Below, one piece after another: positions 40,101-51,847 of a DNA stretch of 64,000 bases. Origin of the DNA: Wuchereria bancrofti (Eukaryota; Nematoda; Chromadorea; Rhabditida; Onchocercidae). Where the stretch lies: assembly GCA_005281725.1 (NCBI GenBank), contig SSBO01000003.1, positions 2,099,036 through 2,163,035 on the forward strand. The letters are read 5' to 3'. The position numbers and the translations under genes were made by a program. Position 1 is the first letter of the stretch; the number at the start of each line of letters is the position of its first letter. The notes below the pieces were generated by a model. That model worked only from the letters and a program-made list of their open reading frames with translations. It was not told where the DNA came from and searched no databases.

Positions 40101-41980
40101 CTTCATGCTATATAAGAAAAACTTCATCAAAGAAATAGTATCATTTCAATTTTTCTTTTTTGGAAAAAGATTTATAACACATATTAAATTAAAGGTGTCA
40201 AATCTGGAAAGTTTAATGATTTTGTGATAAAAATTTGGCAAAAAGTTGTTAAATGCACATGCAATAAGGAAGTGAATATATACATACACTTATTTTTAAA
40301 ACAGAACAGGAATTCCACCTACTTCTAAAAATTTATCCACAAACTCTTCAACAGCTTCATATAGTTCATTCTGGTAAAATAACAGCAATTGGTTTTCTGT
40401 CAGCAATCCGTATTCATTGCATTCTAGGAAAAGAGACGGATACGTATTAGCATTAGCTGTGCGCTCATACGTAATCTCATTCCTTCAAATATAAATAATT
40501 GATAATAAAGACTCAATAAATTAAAGTACTGCATTTCCAGATCTTAATCTATTTTATGTCGGGCATAGGTTAGCATCAGTTATCGATCCATGATATTAAC
40601 TACATAACTAATTCGCTTCAACTCATTATTTATGCTCAAACTTTTTACAATGTTGATTTTACCAAATTTTTTGTGATTTCTCTAAGTTTCACTATGAATT
40701 TATCGGACAACTTCATGACTTAGCTAACTTCCTTATTAAATTTCATTTGAACACACTAATCTCTTCATTGTTGCAGCCCATTCGACACAAAAAGGAAGCA
40801 ATGAAATAAAGCTTATACTGAATTTCGGATGATTGTCGCATGTCAGTTATGTCGTGTTCTCGCACTCGTTCTGAGTAAGTTAACGTTGACAATTCATCGA
40901 TAGCTTGGGAAGACGCTGACTTTATTTCATTCAATTGCATAGTGGGATAGATACTCGGTCTGTAACTAAAAATAATTAACACAATCAAAATAAAAATTTT
41001 CTAAATGAGTAAAATTCTAGCATCTAGCAGCATACTTTTTAGCTAATGTATTGCATATAAGACAGCAATGTATATTTTCTTTCTCTCTGAGCCATTTCAC
41101 ATTGTTCAATCATTGATTTAATTATCGTAACTACTTCAAAAAAATAATGGCAAATCAGAATTTATTGATTTGTTGTGATACTAACGCTATATTTTTCATT
41201 GTATCATCTGTTCTTGTTGCATCTTTGCTATCCATAAGTGAAATGGATGCAAATGCTGTCAGAGACGAACATATATTATCTATGGAAGAAACATTTTCCA
41301 CATTCCCTTCCTTTTCCGTTCCCAATGAAACATCACGATCCGATTTTTCATCACACTCCACTGTCCTGAATTCAATAGTTATATGTGCAAAATTATTCAC
41401 ATTTTTTAGTACAGTGTTTTCCATTTGGTGGCATAACTTCACACACATAGAACTTCTCAAAACCTTCAAATGTCAAGATGAAGTCTAAAATTATTAGGTT
41501 AAAGTTATGGCGCCAAATCTGGAAAAGTGTACAAAACTTTTTTCTTCTTTTTTTGAATGACAACGAGAAGTGATAAAACATTTCCTACTTAGGAAAAGAT
41601 TTTCCCCTAACTATATCGTAAATTCTCTGATCTCGTACTGATGATACAATAGCATACGCTAAGATGTCGACTGAAGGTTTCCTAATATAATAATAATACA
41701 AGGGAAGAAAAACAAACTCAGTTTCGCTAATTTCTTTTGAACCAATGGATGATTTGCATGTTGAAACAGTATCGCTAAGTTTCACTTCTAACCTTTCAAT
41801 ATTTCCTGCATTTGTAGCTGTCTCATCACTTCCTGTCTCTTTTCCAATTTCAGATGTTGATGGCTCACGTTCATCAATGTCTGCAAATTCTTTTCCCAAT
41901 CCATCAAGAGTTAATATGGATGGCGGCGGTGAAAGTTGACGCGGTTTTGAATACTTTTTTTTCGGCCGTTCTAATTCCAT
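22161..41980 (-). CDS. epg-5: EPG5 homolog, autophagosome-lysosome tethering protein (multi-exon)
   Basis: EPG5 is a Rab7 effector that binds LC3/LGG-1 and SNAREs and promotes autophagosome fusion with late endosomes and lysosomes. More than 40 exons follow the vertebrate EPG5 protein collinearly. Telling blocks are YRQFCKQIGYALR (37232-37379), SMNWGTDENG and FDAFCWDILIRLKL (34480-34726), LLTPYFTPHCVPPDE (29225-29440), the WHL block (25650-25800) and FSLIGFSKKQPYS (22725-22945). The final exon is 22161-22454. Junctions checked: 41718-41980, 41612-41681, 40323-40482, 39943-40107, 39311-39457, 38922-38999, 38202-38395, 37853-37937, 37550-37661, 37232-37379, 36710-36832, 36017-36174, 35760-35887, 35363-35503, 34871-34998, 34480-34726. 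Less exact exons lie near 41186-41460, 40757-40969, 39738-39870 and 38500-38654. From 34170 down to 22725 I see about 26 more, including 32720-32930, 30680-30925, 30375-30552, 27120-27400 and 25190-25395. The N-terminal 90 residues are Ser/Glu-rich and not conserved. The start MELERPKKK lies 20 nt after an acceptor at 42001. The joins of the third and seventh exons are unresolved. Confidence 0.93.
25449..25522. repeat. 31-bp direct repeat in an epg-5 intron
   Basis: Two identical copies (25449-25479 and 25492-25522) lie 43 bp apart, upstream of the exon ending near 25395. The unit contains GTGCAAATGGAATACCGAC. It looks like a recent local duplication. Confidence 0.85.
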
Positions 41981-42000
41981 TGCTTCTCGTACGAAGAAAA

Positions 42001-42003
42001 CTG
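42001..42003 (-). promoter_or_regulatory. Candidate trans-splice acceptor of epg-5
   Basis: On the minus strand, TTCCAG ends at 42001 and the ATG follows 20 nt later. No upstream in-frame coding is needed, so this acceptor probably receives a spliced leader. Inference from position only. Confidence 0.5.
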
Positions 42004-42791
42004 GAAGTATCAATGGTGAGAATGAAAATACCACAAATTAATATTAAGAATTTAACTCGAATGAAATATCCCGACTGGTAACCATCATCAAAGAAAGTCA
42101 GACCACAATTAGGTGCAAGTATTGGAAATAATGGACAAAGTGTCCTCGCATTTTATCCTATAATAATTCAGCCTATAGAAAGATACATATTTCCCTGCCC
42201 CTTTTTCACGATGAAATATGGTGGTATGAATCATTCCCACTGTAATGTCGGCTTTATCAGTACTTTATTGATGCTTAACAACTGTTGTAAAACGTTATAG
42301 AAATTTTTAACTTGCTTTATTCCACTAAAAATGTCCATAACAATTAAGCAATGCTTTAAACGAAGAAATCAACAAAAAAAGGCATTTAAATGCCTGAATT
42401 AAATCTCAAAACTTCGAACAGAAGAAGTACCAGAAGCGATGGTCTTATCGACAAAATAAATGTTAAGCTTCATCAATATTCAAAAAAAGTATTGGGATTT
42501 TCATTATTCCGTAATTTATTATTTATCTGATGACCATTACAGTAGTCTAACCAACGAGTGCAATTAAACTATTATATTTTGCTATAGAAAATAAATATAG
42601 CAACTTTTTGCTCAAAGCTTATACATTAGCAGCGAAAATGGAAATCATGTTTCTGCGAAGGTCTCTGCGGGGTGGTCAAATATGTCAACAAATTTATAGT
42701 TTCAAAATGATAAAAGAAAAATGAAGAAAACTTCAAGAGAGTAATAAAAAAAGAGAAATTTCACGAAAGCAATAAAAAAGAAAATGGAAAT
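42004..42791. other. Gap between cct-3 and epg-5
   Basis: This is about 790 bp of non-coding DNA between the cct-3 stop and the epg-5 acceptor, both on the minus strand. It holds the cct-3 3' UTR, with TTTATT (AATAAA on the minus strand) around 42516-42531. No gene is seen. Confidence 0.6.
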
Positions 42792-45700
42792 TCAAGAATC
42801 AACAACAGGATTTCCACCACTTGAACTAGCGCCATCATGTTTCTTTGTTCCTGAAACGATGTCATCGATTCGTAGCAACAATACTCCCGTCTCAATCGCT
42901 GTTTTCAAAACTTGCAGGCGAACCGACAGCGGGTCCCAAATATTTAATTCGTTCATATCAGCCTGAAGAAATTCCAATCACTGAATACTAGAAAACATGT
43001 ATAGTAAATAATAAACGAAAATTCTTCAAAGATTAAGAATTTGATTGATCAACCATTTCATCTACGAAATTCTAAATCTCTAACTTTTAAGACAGTTTGC
43101 ATAATTCCAGCCAACGTTTCTAGGAGTACGCTTGAATAATGACTTCCACTGATGCCGACATTTTTGAGAACTTTATAGGAGTGGTTTTTTTAGACAAAAT
43201 AAAGGGAATATCAACTCACCAACTGACCGGTACACCCATCAATCCCCCAAGTCCAATTGCTAGCAGCCTGAGCATGCTTTGCTCTCAAAGCTGTTAATTG
43301 TCTAATTGTCGAACCACCACAATTCTGCACTAGTGTTCTTGGGATAACTTCAAGAGCATGAGCAGCTGCCTTGTATGGCCACTGACGCACGCCCTCAATT
43401 GATTTGCCTTTCTCGTTTAGGGCCTATAAAAAACCTGGCTCATGTATGGTAAGCACCTCTCTGAAAGATATTTTTGGTAACCTGCAGCATGCAATCGCTG
43501 GAGATCGTTGGAAGCTCGAAATCTAAACAGAAACTATTTCACCCAATGACTACTAAGAGTTCTCTTTTTACTGAGCAGCAAAATATTTCAGTCATTTGAA
43601 ATCAACTGTTACTGAAATCAATGACTCAAATAAACAACTATACAGAAATCCAACCTGAGCTAACGCCATCTCTATAGCACCACCACCTGGAACAAGCCGT
43701 GGATTTACCATGATATTACGTACAACATTTAATGCATCTTCAAGATTTCGTCCTATTTCATTGATAATATCCTAAAAATTGAAACAAAAATGACTTAATC
43801 ATAAACATTAGCTTCGCGTTATGACGTATCAGTAACCGAGAATACTGCAGTGAACATTTAGATCACGCATTACAGTAACCACCTAGTCATAAGTCAACAA
43901 TTCAGAATGATTTAACATGGGCTTGTATTAAAACAGTAAAGACCAGACGCCCAAGATACACTCTGAGATGAATCAGAATACGCTTCTTGTTCGGAAAGCA
44001 AAACATGAACGCTGATATCTCACGAGACGAATGATCATTGTTTACCAGCAGGGAGATTTTGTAGTGAAAAGGAGATCCCGAAGTGAGAATCTACGATAAA
44101 AAAGTCCTGAGAGTCTAAACTTGTCGTTTCAAATCAACATATCTTTTGATATTACCTTGCTTGGGCCTCGCAAAACCACGGTTGCAGCAGTAGCTTTTTC
44201 TGAAGTAACATAGGTGTAGTACTCATCACCGATTTTCTTAATTTCGAATAAATCAGCATTCGTGCCGACATCTTCCTCGCGAAGATCTTGCGTATCATTA
44301 ATGATCGTTGCTCCAGTAACACTGCAATGAAGTAATTACTATAAGAAAATATAAGTTTTATTTCTTCTCAGGACATATCTTCCGCTAGGCCAAGAATCTC
44401 ATGATCATAATTCTTCCATGTTACTTCTGTCGCTTTTTCTAGTTTTTATGAAAAACAACTGACTGAAATTAACAATGTAAACACTTAAAAAATATGACAA
44501 TCTCTTTCACAAAATATCATACCGAGCCAATCTGTTGTTGTCAGTTTTCTTCAAGCGTCTAATTGCTGTTATACCCGCTTTCAGAAGAAAATGTTGAGCC
44601 AAATCGGAAACGCCTTTTTCTGTGAAAACAACATCCGGTTTCACGGCTATTATGTCATCACACATTTTCTTGATTGCATCTTCTTCCTTAAAAGTGTAAT
44701 TATTTCAAGTGCAAATTTGACTTTGATGCTTTAAAGAGAAACATGCCTCCGCTCTTAACTGGAGCAGATTCTTTTACCTAAACTTTAGTTACTTTAGTTC
44801 TTTAACATTTTACTAATCAAATACATATATATATAAAACACAAAAGTCTTGAAACATACGAATGAAATAAGAACATACCTCCTCTAAAACTTTACTAAAA
44901 TCTTCTTCTTTCATGATTTCTAGTGACATTTGACTTTCACCCTTTTTATATTCAAGATTGCAGTCAAGAAGTACAACACGTGGTTTTTCCTTACGACGAG
45001 ACATCCCTGCATGTGTCACATCTTTATTTAACACTACGCCTTTTATCACTTGCGAATCTTCAATTCGCCCACCCGGTATCTGGAAATGAACAAAAAAATT
45101 TGGCATCAAGATTATCTGATTATATGACTATTCCTACTACTGGATAGTATATGACTGTGGAAATATGATCTGAGTAGAAAGCATTACTGTCAAGAATCAA
45201 AAATTTTTGTACCCAAACAGTAACTAAATATAAATTTTCGTTAATTTCTGGCTATTACTAACGATGTTTTTTAAGGAACAATACCAATATACAATAATCA
45301 GATAAATTAAACATCAATATGAACAGAGTAAGACTATAACATAAGATTAATAGAAATCTGAGAGTGATCTTATTTGATGCACGAAAATATGCATACCTTT
45401 TCAATACGGCAATAACGCTTGATGTCGATTTCTTGATGACCATGCTGGACAATTCTAATGGTTCTAACAGCATTCAGAGCTATTTTGACAGCTAAATCCA
45501 TCCATTTCGACAACATTTTCGTACCCAAGCATGATTTAATAACAGAGGCGACTTCGGCATCGTTGTTTACATCAATTTGCTTGCTGAAAAATAACTATGT
45601 CTGAAAAACAATTAATGGTGAACAAAAACAAGCTTTATTTGAAAAATTCCAAATAATCCGAGGAGTATGAGGAATCCATTTTTAGCAAAATGTTGTAAAA

Positions 45701-46720
45701 CAACTTCAAGTTTAATGAAATATTGAATGCAAATATTGATAGTTTCAAATAAACAGTATTAACTAGGAGCAAATTTGAATTTCTATTTCATTCAACATTT
45801 GATTGTATAAGTAACCTGAACTTTTCTTCGGCAAGCACGATCATATCTTCTAGGGCCATTCGATAAGCCTGAACATAAATTTGTTTTTTACGCAATCAGA
45901 TACCGAAAATTTCATTTTCAGTTAATGAGCCAAGTTAAAGAAAAAAAATCCATGAAACAATGGTTTCGAAACTAGACTAACTTGAATAATAATAGTTGGA
46001 TGGATGTTCTGATCTAAAAACTGCTGCGCCTGTGACATCACTTCACCAGCCAATATTATAACCGAGGTTGTACCATCACCAGTTTCGTCATCCTGCGTAC
46101 GAGCTATTTCAATGATTGATTTCGCCGCTGGATGTTTTACGGTAATTTCGCGTAAAATTGCATTACCGTCATTGGTAATAACTACGCCTGTAAATGTTTG
46201 ACATATAAAAAAACCTTCAAAGAGCAAAATGCCTACATCTATATGACAGATGTTGTCAAATATCAGCTATTGCTTATTAGTCAGTCGATAACACATAAAC
46301 ACAGATATGGATGCGTAGAAATTCAGTCCAAGCATTCTTCTGAATTAAAAAAATATATACCTCCCATTGGATCCATTAGCATTTTTAACATAGCACATGG
46401 ACCTAAACTTGTGCGAATGACATCAGCAATAGTCTGAAAAACGAAAATCACATCATACATGTCAGCTTCTCAGCTCAAACTGATACTATTTTGATGAAAG
46501 TGGTCGAATAAGGGATATGTCAGTGAGCGACAGTGCCCTGGCCTTGAGAAGGCACTGAGAGAGTAGATAATAATGATACCAAATAATAATTTTCAGGATT
46601 GATGATAAGAATCAATACCTTAGCAGCAGCAATGTTACCAGCTTGTACCTGATGGCCACTTTCTCTGGTAGTATTCTGACTAAGTACTATGATTGGCGTT
46701 GCGCCACCTGCACGTAACAT
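42792..46720 (-). CDS. cct-3: T-complex protein 1 subunit gamma (CCT3 chaperonin)
   Basis: This is one of eight subunits of the cytosolic CCT/TRiC chaperonin, which folds actin, tubulin and other proteins with ATP. Eleven exons join with consistent phases: 46619-46720, 46361-46433, 45982-46187, 45816-45868, 45397-45583, 44879-45079, 44523-44686, 44156-44321, 43655-43771, 43220-43423, 42792-42962. The product is 547 residues, as expected for the family. Equatorial ATP motifs are visible: LGPCAMLKML, VITNDGNAILRE and DDETGDGTTSVIILAGE, the last holding the catalytic GDGTT. Further marks of the gamma subunit are IPGGRIEDS, NKDVTHAGMSRR, LEYKKGES, PGGGAIEMALA (written with Val before it), ALEVIPRTL and the end LLRIDDIVSG. 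The ATG sits 5 nt after an acceptor (46726-46728), typical of spliced-leader addition. The start MLRAGGATPIIVLSQNT is slightly longer than in mammals. The gene precedes epg-5 on the same strand. Confidence 0.97.
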
Positions 46721-46725
46721 TTCCA

Positions 46726-46728
46726 CTG
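46726..46728 (-). promoter_or_regulatory. Candidate trans-splice acceptor of cct-3
   Basis: AAATACAG on the minus strand ends five bases before the start codon. A 5-nt leader with an acceptor directly upstream and no coding exon before it is the pattern of spliced-leader trans-splicing in nematodes. Confidence 0.6.
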
Positions 46729-49250
46729 TATTTCCTGTTCACTTTATTTAATGTGAGTAAAATAGCTGAAAAACGTTTACGTAAGACCAACACTTAATTG
46801 AGCTAATTTTTTACATGAGAAAAAATTTCGCCAAACATACTAAGTGAATTCAACTACTCAGTCACAGCACTCCTCAAAAATAAGATCAAAAATAAGACCT
46901 AACAGTTAGATAACTTGAGCAAAATTTTTTAGAATCGCATAATAGAATTGTTCAGAAAAAATTCTAATTAAGGCAGCTAACAGGTATGAGTCAACTTAAT
47001 TCTGTCAGGTAATTCTTAAGCCGATCAAAAACCTTATTAGTATGGTTTCAGCTAACATCCATACTGCCAAAGGGGACAAAACCTTTCTTACATGAGGAAA
47101 ACGAAATCAAATAATGGTTTCTGCAAGAACGACTATCTCTAAGTTTTGGTATAACACTCAATAATACTCAATAATATATTCAAGGATCATCTATGCACGA
47201 AAAACATTAACTATACTGGAAATACAAAGGAGAAAAACAGCGAATGCAGGAAACTTTGTGATGCCTTTAACTTATTGAGAAACTTAGAATAATATCACTG
47301 ACAACTGTATTGAAACACGTGCTAATTTGAGAGAGTTTTACTACTGGACATATGAGTTGGGACAGTAATTCTACGGAAAACAAAATAGCAAAAAATCTAA
47401 GCTGGAATTTGGGCTTCAGAGAACAGTGACGATATTCGAGAATATGATAAGATTGTAAGTGAAAATATATTTGGATTATACCAGAGTAAATGTACCATAC
47501 GATCCGTAGCGATGTACCTATTTAATTAACTACTAACCACAAAAATTACCAGAAGTGTTCGAATTATTTCAGCATTAGGTATAGACTTATAACCAAAACA
47601 TTATTTTGTCTGTGTGTCACTGCAAAAATTCCAAGCAGAAAAAAGTGCCTAATCGCCTAATCTAATCTATTAACCTATGTCTACAAATGTAAGTTAATCC
47701 AAGATAATCAGAAAGTACAACGCGAATCAATAACAGACGACAATCCACAATGTATCATTCAATAATGTCCCAATGCTATTCAACACGGTCCTTGGTAATT
47801 ACCATTGAGACACTATGAATCTTTTTGTCTCAACCCGGGAATCAGGTTATAATTTGGGAAAAAACGAAGAAGAGGGAAATGAGAGGGGATAGAGGGAGGG
47901 AAATAGGAAAAGGTGAAAGCAACTTTTCGAGGAGAATATTTTTAATAAACGTGACTTATAACCTTTACTTTACTCTACAGTTACTTTGAGAGAAAGACTA
48001 TGAGTACTATTTTAAAAGTTCCTTCAAATGTTATAGAATAATTCAAATCCATCGTAAGTATACAATTTCCTCTTTTTCCTTTATTTCACTTTTTTTTTTA
48101 TTTAACTTTAATATCAAAAAAATTTATTTGGTTGGCTATTTGAGCTTCCTCAGACTAATTCATGTCTTATAAATTTCATTGTTATTCTCAGCATCATTAC
48201 AGAAATCTGTACACTTCATTGATTACATTTGCTAAAGATGATATTAAAAAAGTTACTAGCTTATTGTTCAATAACATATGTGATGACTAGTCTCTTTTCA
48301 TTTTATGAAAAAGCTATGGTGGCTGTAGCTTTCAAATGGGTCATTTATAAAATACTTAGAAGTGTTATTAATTCACATCACGAAAGCATCAAATATTATT
48401 GAAATGCCTAAGAATACAATAAATAAGCTGGAACAAAAAAAAAAGAAGAAAAGTATATTTGATTTGTTCATACATAAGAAAAATGAAAAGCTCAATATTG
48501 CTGTAGCAGAGATACGCTTTTAAGAATCATAAAAAGCATTTTTTTAATAAAACTGAAGTTCCGTTATTCCGATCATATGATTGATTATGTTTACTGGATG
48601 TTAACTTATTAATGGATTTGATTATCGATGAACTACCTTCCTTATAAACTCATTCACTCCTTTCGAGATGAAATTTGCTATTGCTTACAAGTGCAGAAAA
48701 TATTACCAATTCATTGAGACGAAAATATAAGTCAGAGCACTGATTCTAAAATTTGATTGCATGTAGAAGATGCTACCAATTTATGCACGTATTTATGTGA
48801 AAAAATTTGTGACGGTAACTAAGTTTAATTGTAATATGAAAATATCATCAATACATGCTTATAGGTTAAAAAAATATCATAATTAAAGCAGTCTGTTTCT
48901 GTGGATGGTGCAGTTTAATTATAATACAAAAATATTATAATTATAATATGAAAAATTAGTTATAATATGAAAAAAGTTTAATTATAATATGAAAAAACAT
49001 TAGTAAAGGGAAAAGGCAAAAATATCATGATCAAGGTAAAAGATATAGTGTCTTGTTTAAATAACAGCATTGTTTTAAATTTTTCTTAAAAAGCTTTGAA
49101 TTTATTATTCTTGCTATATTGATGGTATGTTTGATAAGTTTTTAAATTTGACTTTCTCTAGTTCAGTAATTTCTTCAACTTAAAGAACGAAAAACAAAAA
49201 TCATTTAATTATTTACCAATGTTGCTTCCACTCTATTTTACCTAAATTAA
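46729..49250. other. Intergenic, no gene seen
   Basis: Upstream of cct-3, about 2.5 kb has mixed composition and no family-like exon on either strand. A degenerate repeat of a motif of about 20 bp (TTAATTATAATATGAAA and variants) occupies 48820-49000. Confidence 0.5.
48820..49000. repeat. Degenerate short AT-rich repeat
   Basis: Four or more irregular copies of a unit containing ATAATATGAAAA are spaced 20-90 bp apart. They are imperfect and of low complexity. Confidence 0.65.
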
Positions 49251-49275
49251 TTATAATCCAGTACAGTAATTGATC

Positions 49276-49450
49276 ATTATTATTATTATTATTATTATTG
49301 TTATTATTATTATTATTATCATCATCATCATCACCGTCATCATTACTATTGTTATTACCATTATTACTACTATTATTATCATCATTATCATTATTATTAT
49401 CATTATCATTACATGATTATTATTACCACTGTCATCATCAATTTCATATT
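49276..49450. repeat. Trinucleotide microsatellite (ATT/ATC mixture)
   Basis: About 175 bp of ATT repeats grade into ATC/TCA repeats with interruptions (GTT, ACC, ACT). All six frames look open because of this, giving Leu/Ser- or Ile/Met-rich pseudo-proteins. Not coding. Confidence 0.95.
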
Positions 49451-49899
49451 CCAATTTTTTTAATTTCAATTACTATGAATCCGAGTAAGATTCAAGTGAT
49501 TAAAGGAAGCGTTAACATTGCGAACTTTTTTCAGATGAATTACAACTTCAGCTTCATTTAACATTTCGATGACATCAAATTTATCATCGATAGAGATAGA
49601 TGCACGTATAAAAGTTATCGAAATTCAGATTGTGCTTTTGTTCCGCGTATAATTACCATTGATAATCTTTGAGACCCAAAATTGTTACATTTTCCATCAC
49701 TTTAATGAAATGAAAAATAGTAATGGAGAAATTTATCACATTTATTTTTCTTTTTCTTAATGGAAAAGTTTCTTTTTAGTTCTCAGCTTTTGAAAAATAA
49801 TGGCGAATATCTCTTCAATTTATAAGTACTAATTTAATGATATCAAGTTTTCATTAATCATTTTAAAACTTTGCGTTCAGTTTTTTTTTCCTTTTTACA

Positions 49900-50260
49900 T
49901 AATCCTAAACCGAAATAAGTAATAAATTTGAAATTATGATTATTAATAAAATTAGAAAAGCAAAAAATGACTTTCTGAAGGAAAATAAATAGCTTTCTTT
50001 ATAACGCTGTGTTGTTAACCATGCCCATGCTTTAGTTTTGAAATGCTTTTAAATATGGCGAATACGAAGTGTGCATGAAAATATATCTAAAGTGAATTAA
50101 TAACAAAGTAATTTAACTGATTGATAATCAATTCAACCACGAAATTGTTTGATATAATCAGAAGGAAATCAAGTATTTACACATTATATATTAATGGAAT
50201 ATTGAAACATGCCTTGAGTCTAAATTTAATAGGCAGAATAATTTTCATTTTTGATAAATT
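49900..50260. repeat. Copy A of a degenerate segmental duplication
   Basis: This block of about 360 bp aligns collinearly with 51235-51570. Shared strings include GTTTGAAATTATG-like starts, TAGCTTTCTT, TTGATAATCAA followed by TCAACCAC and AAATTGTT, and TATATATTAATGGA. The copies are about 1.3 kb apart in the same orientation, with an identity of perhaps three quarters by eye. Confidence 0.75.
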
Positions 50261-51234
50261 TTCTATTATCTTCATTTCTCAAATTCTCCGCTTCTCGAAG
50301 GCACTGATCAATCCTACCCTTGTCATATTTTAAAAGTAAAAATCTGTTCTTCATTATTTTCAACCCTGTCATTGTATTCAAATATTTCACTGCTTTATCA
50401 TGCTTTATCATTGCTTTACTATTTAATAGAAGTAAGTTATATTAAAAGTTAAAGTAACAAAATTAATTAGAAGCAACGAAATTTTTGAAAATTTTTCTGA
50501 ACATTCTGCACGCACTAAATTATTATTACTGTTTCTTCTAAATTTATATCTAAGATTAATAGCATAACACATGAAGTAACAAAAACACGAATCGGTTGTT
50601 TTGCATTTTTTAATGACAAAACATTCTAATTTTATGCTTATTGTTTAATTAATTATTGCTGTTAATTAATGCCATCCTTTGTCGTATTCAGCATAATCTT
50701 CGATGACATCATTACATTAACCATAAAGTTGAATTTATCGTTTAATTAGAGTGGATTGGGCAAGAATAATAATAATAATAAGAGTGTATCCATCGGTTTT
50801 TTTGATGAAGAAAACAACATTTCACATTTAACGAATTACACCTTTGTCCTTTCATTATTAGTCATTTGACAGGGAATTTTCTCTTGTTTTTCCTTCTTTT
50901 CTTGTTCTCTTTTAGTTGATTACGGTAAGCAGTTAGTCTTTTATTCTTAATGATGTTTGGCACTATTAGATAATTAATCATTATAAAATGTAAGTTTGAA
51001 ATAGATCTCTGTAATACTACTGATAATGATTTAATTGAAATCAGATTTTTTTGTTACAGTAAATCATATTATATGATATATTTTATTCGTGAAAATATCC
51101 TTTAAAAAAATATTTTAGAAACAAGAATTCTCTGGATAAATAATTTCAGTTTTTTTAATAATTTTCAGTTTATATTCTGTGATTCATCGATAAAATTATT
51201 CGATTTATTGCTGAATTTTAAAACCTTTCTTTTA

Positions 51235-51570
51235 GTTTTTTATTTAATCTTCAGTCGAAACAAGCAAATAAGTTTGAAATTATGGTCATTAATAGACTCA
51301 AGAAGTGAAATTTGAAAAAAAATTATAGCTTTCTTGATATCGTTATATGGCTACCTTTACTCATATCTTAACTTTGAAATAAAATGTTTATGAAAACATA
51401 TCCAAAATGAATTAAAAATAAGGTAATTTAGCTGGTTGATAATCAAATCAACCACAAAATTGTTCAATAGAATGAGAGGGAAATGGATTACTTATAAATT
51501 ATATATTAATGGAGTATTGGAACATTTCTTGGAAATAAATTTGATAAGTAAAATAATTGATGAGCTTTTA
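51235..51570. repeat. Copy B of a degenerate segmental duplication
   Basis: This is the partner of 49900-50260. It lies a few hundred bases upstream of the Srsx-like receptor gene. If the unit is about 1.3 kb, an older duplicated receptor promoter or gene remnant could lie between the copies, but I see no receptor-like exon there. Confidence 0.75.
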
Positions 51571-51837
51571 GAATAGTTTTCTTTCGCTGAATATAATTTA
51601 TATCAAAATAATATTCAGTTATTTTATTGTTTATTTTCATCTCCAATTTGTTTGCAAAAATTTTTTGCAAAAAAATTTTGCACGCAAAGATGTACGGTAT
51701 CAAACAAAAGTGTAATTAGAAAAAAAAAAAAAATAATCTAAAGATTGAAATTCTTCTGATAATTTATCTGATATGCGTATCTGTTGATCGACAATAATAT
51801 TAAATCGGTAAATAAATTCAATAGGTAACATTTTCCA

Positions 51838-51847
51838 GGAAAAAAAG
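51838..51847 (+). promoter_or_regulatory. Candidate trans-splice acceptor of the receptor gene
   Basis: TTTTCCAG ends at 51838 and the ATG is at 51848, leaving a 9-nt leader. There is no coding exon upstream. Confidence 0.5.

Noticed and set aside
41147..41488. Plus-strand 113-codon frame
   Set aside because: It is antisense to an epg-5 N-terminal exon and has no independent signal.
22161..41980. Exportin/importin-like helical repeat protein
   Set aside because: Helical, Leu-rich exons suggested a karyopherin at first, but block-by-block agreement with EPG5 (YRQFCKQIGYALR, MNWG, FTPHCVPPDE, IGFSKK) is specific and collinear.
49251..49561. Leu/Ser-rich and Ile/Met-rich open frames on both strands
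   Set aside because: They are artefacts of the ATT/ATC microsatellite, which has no stop codons in several frames.
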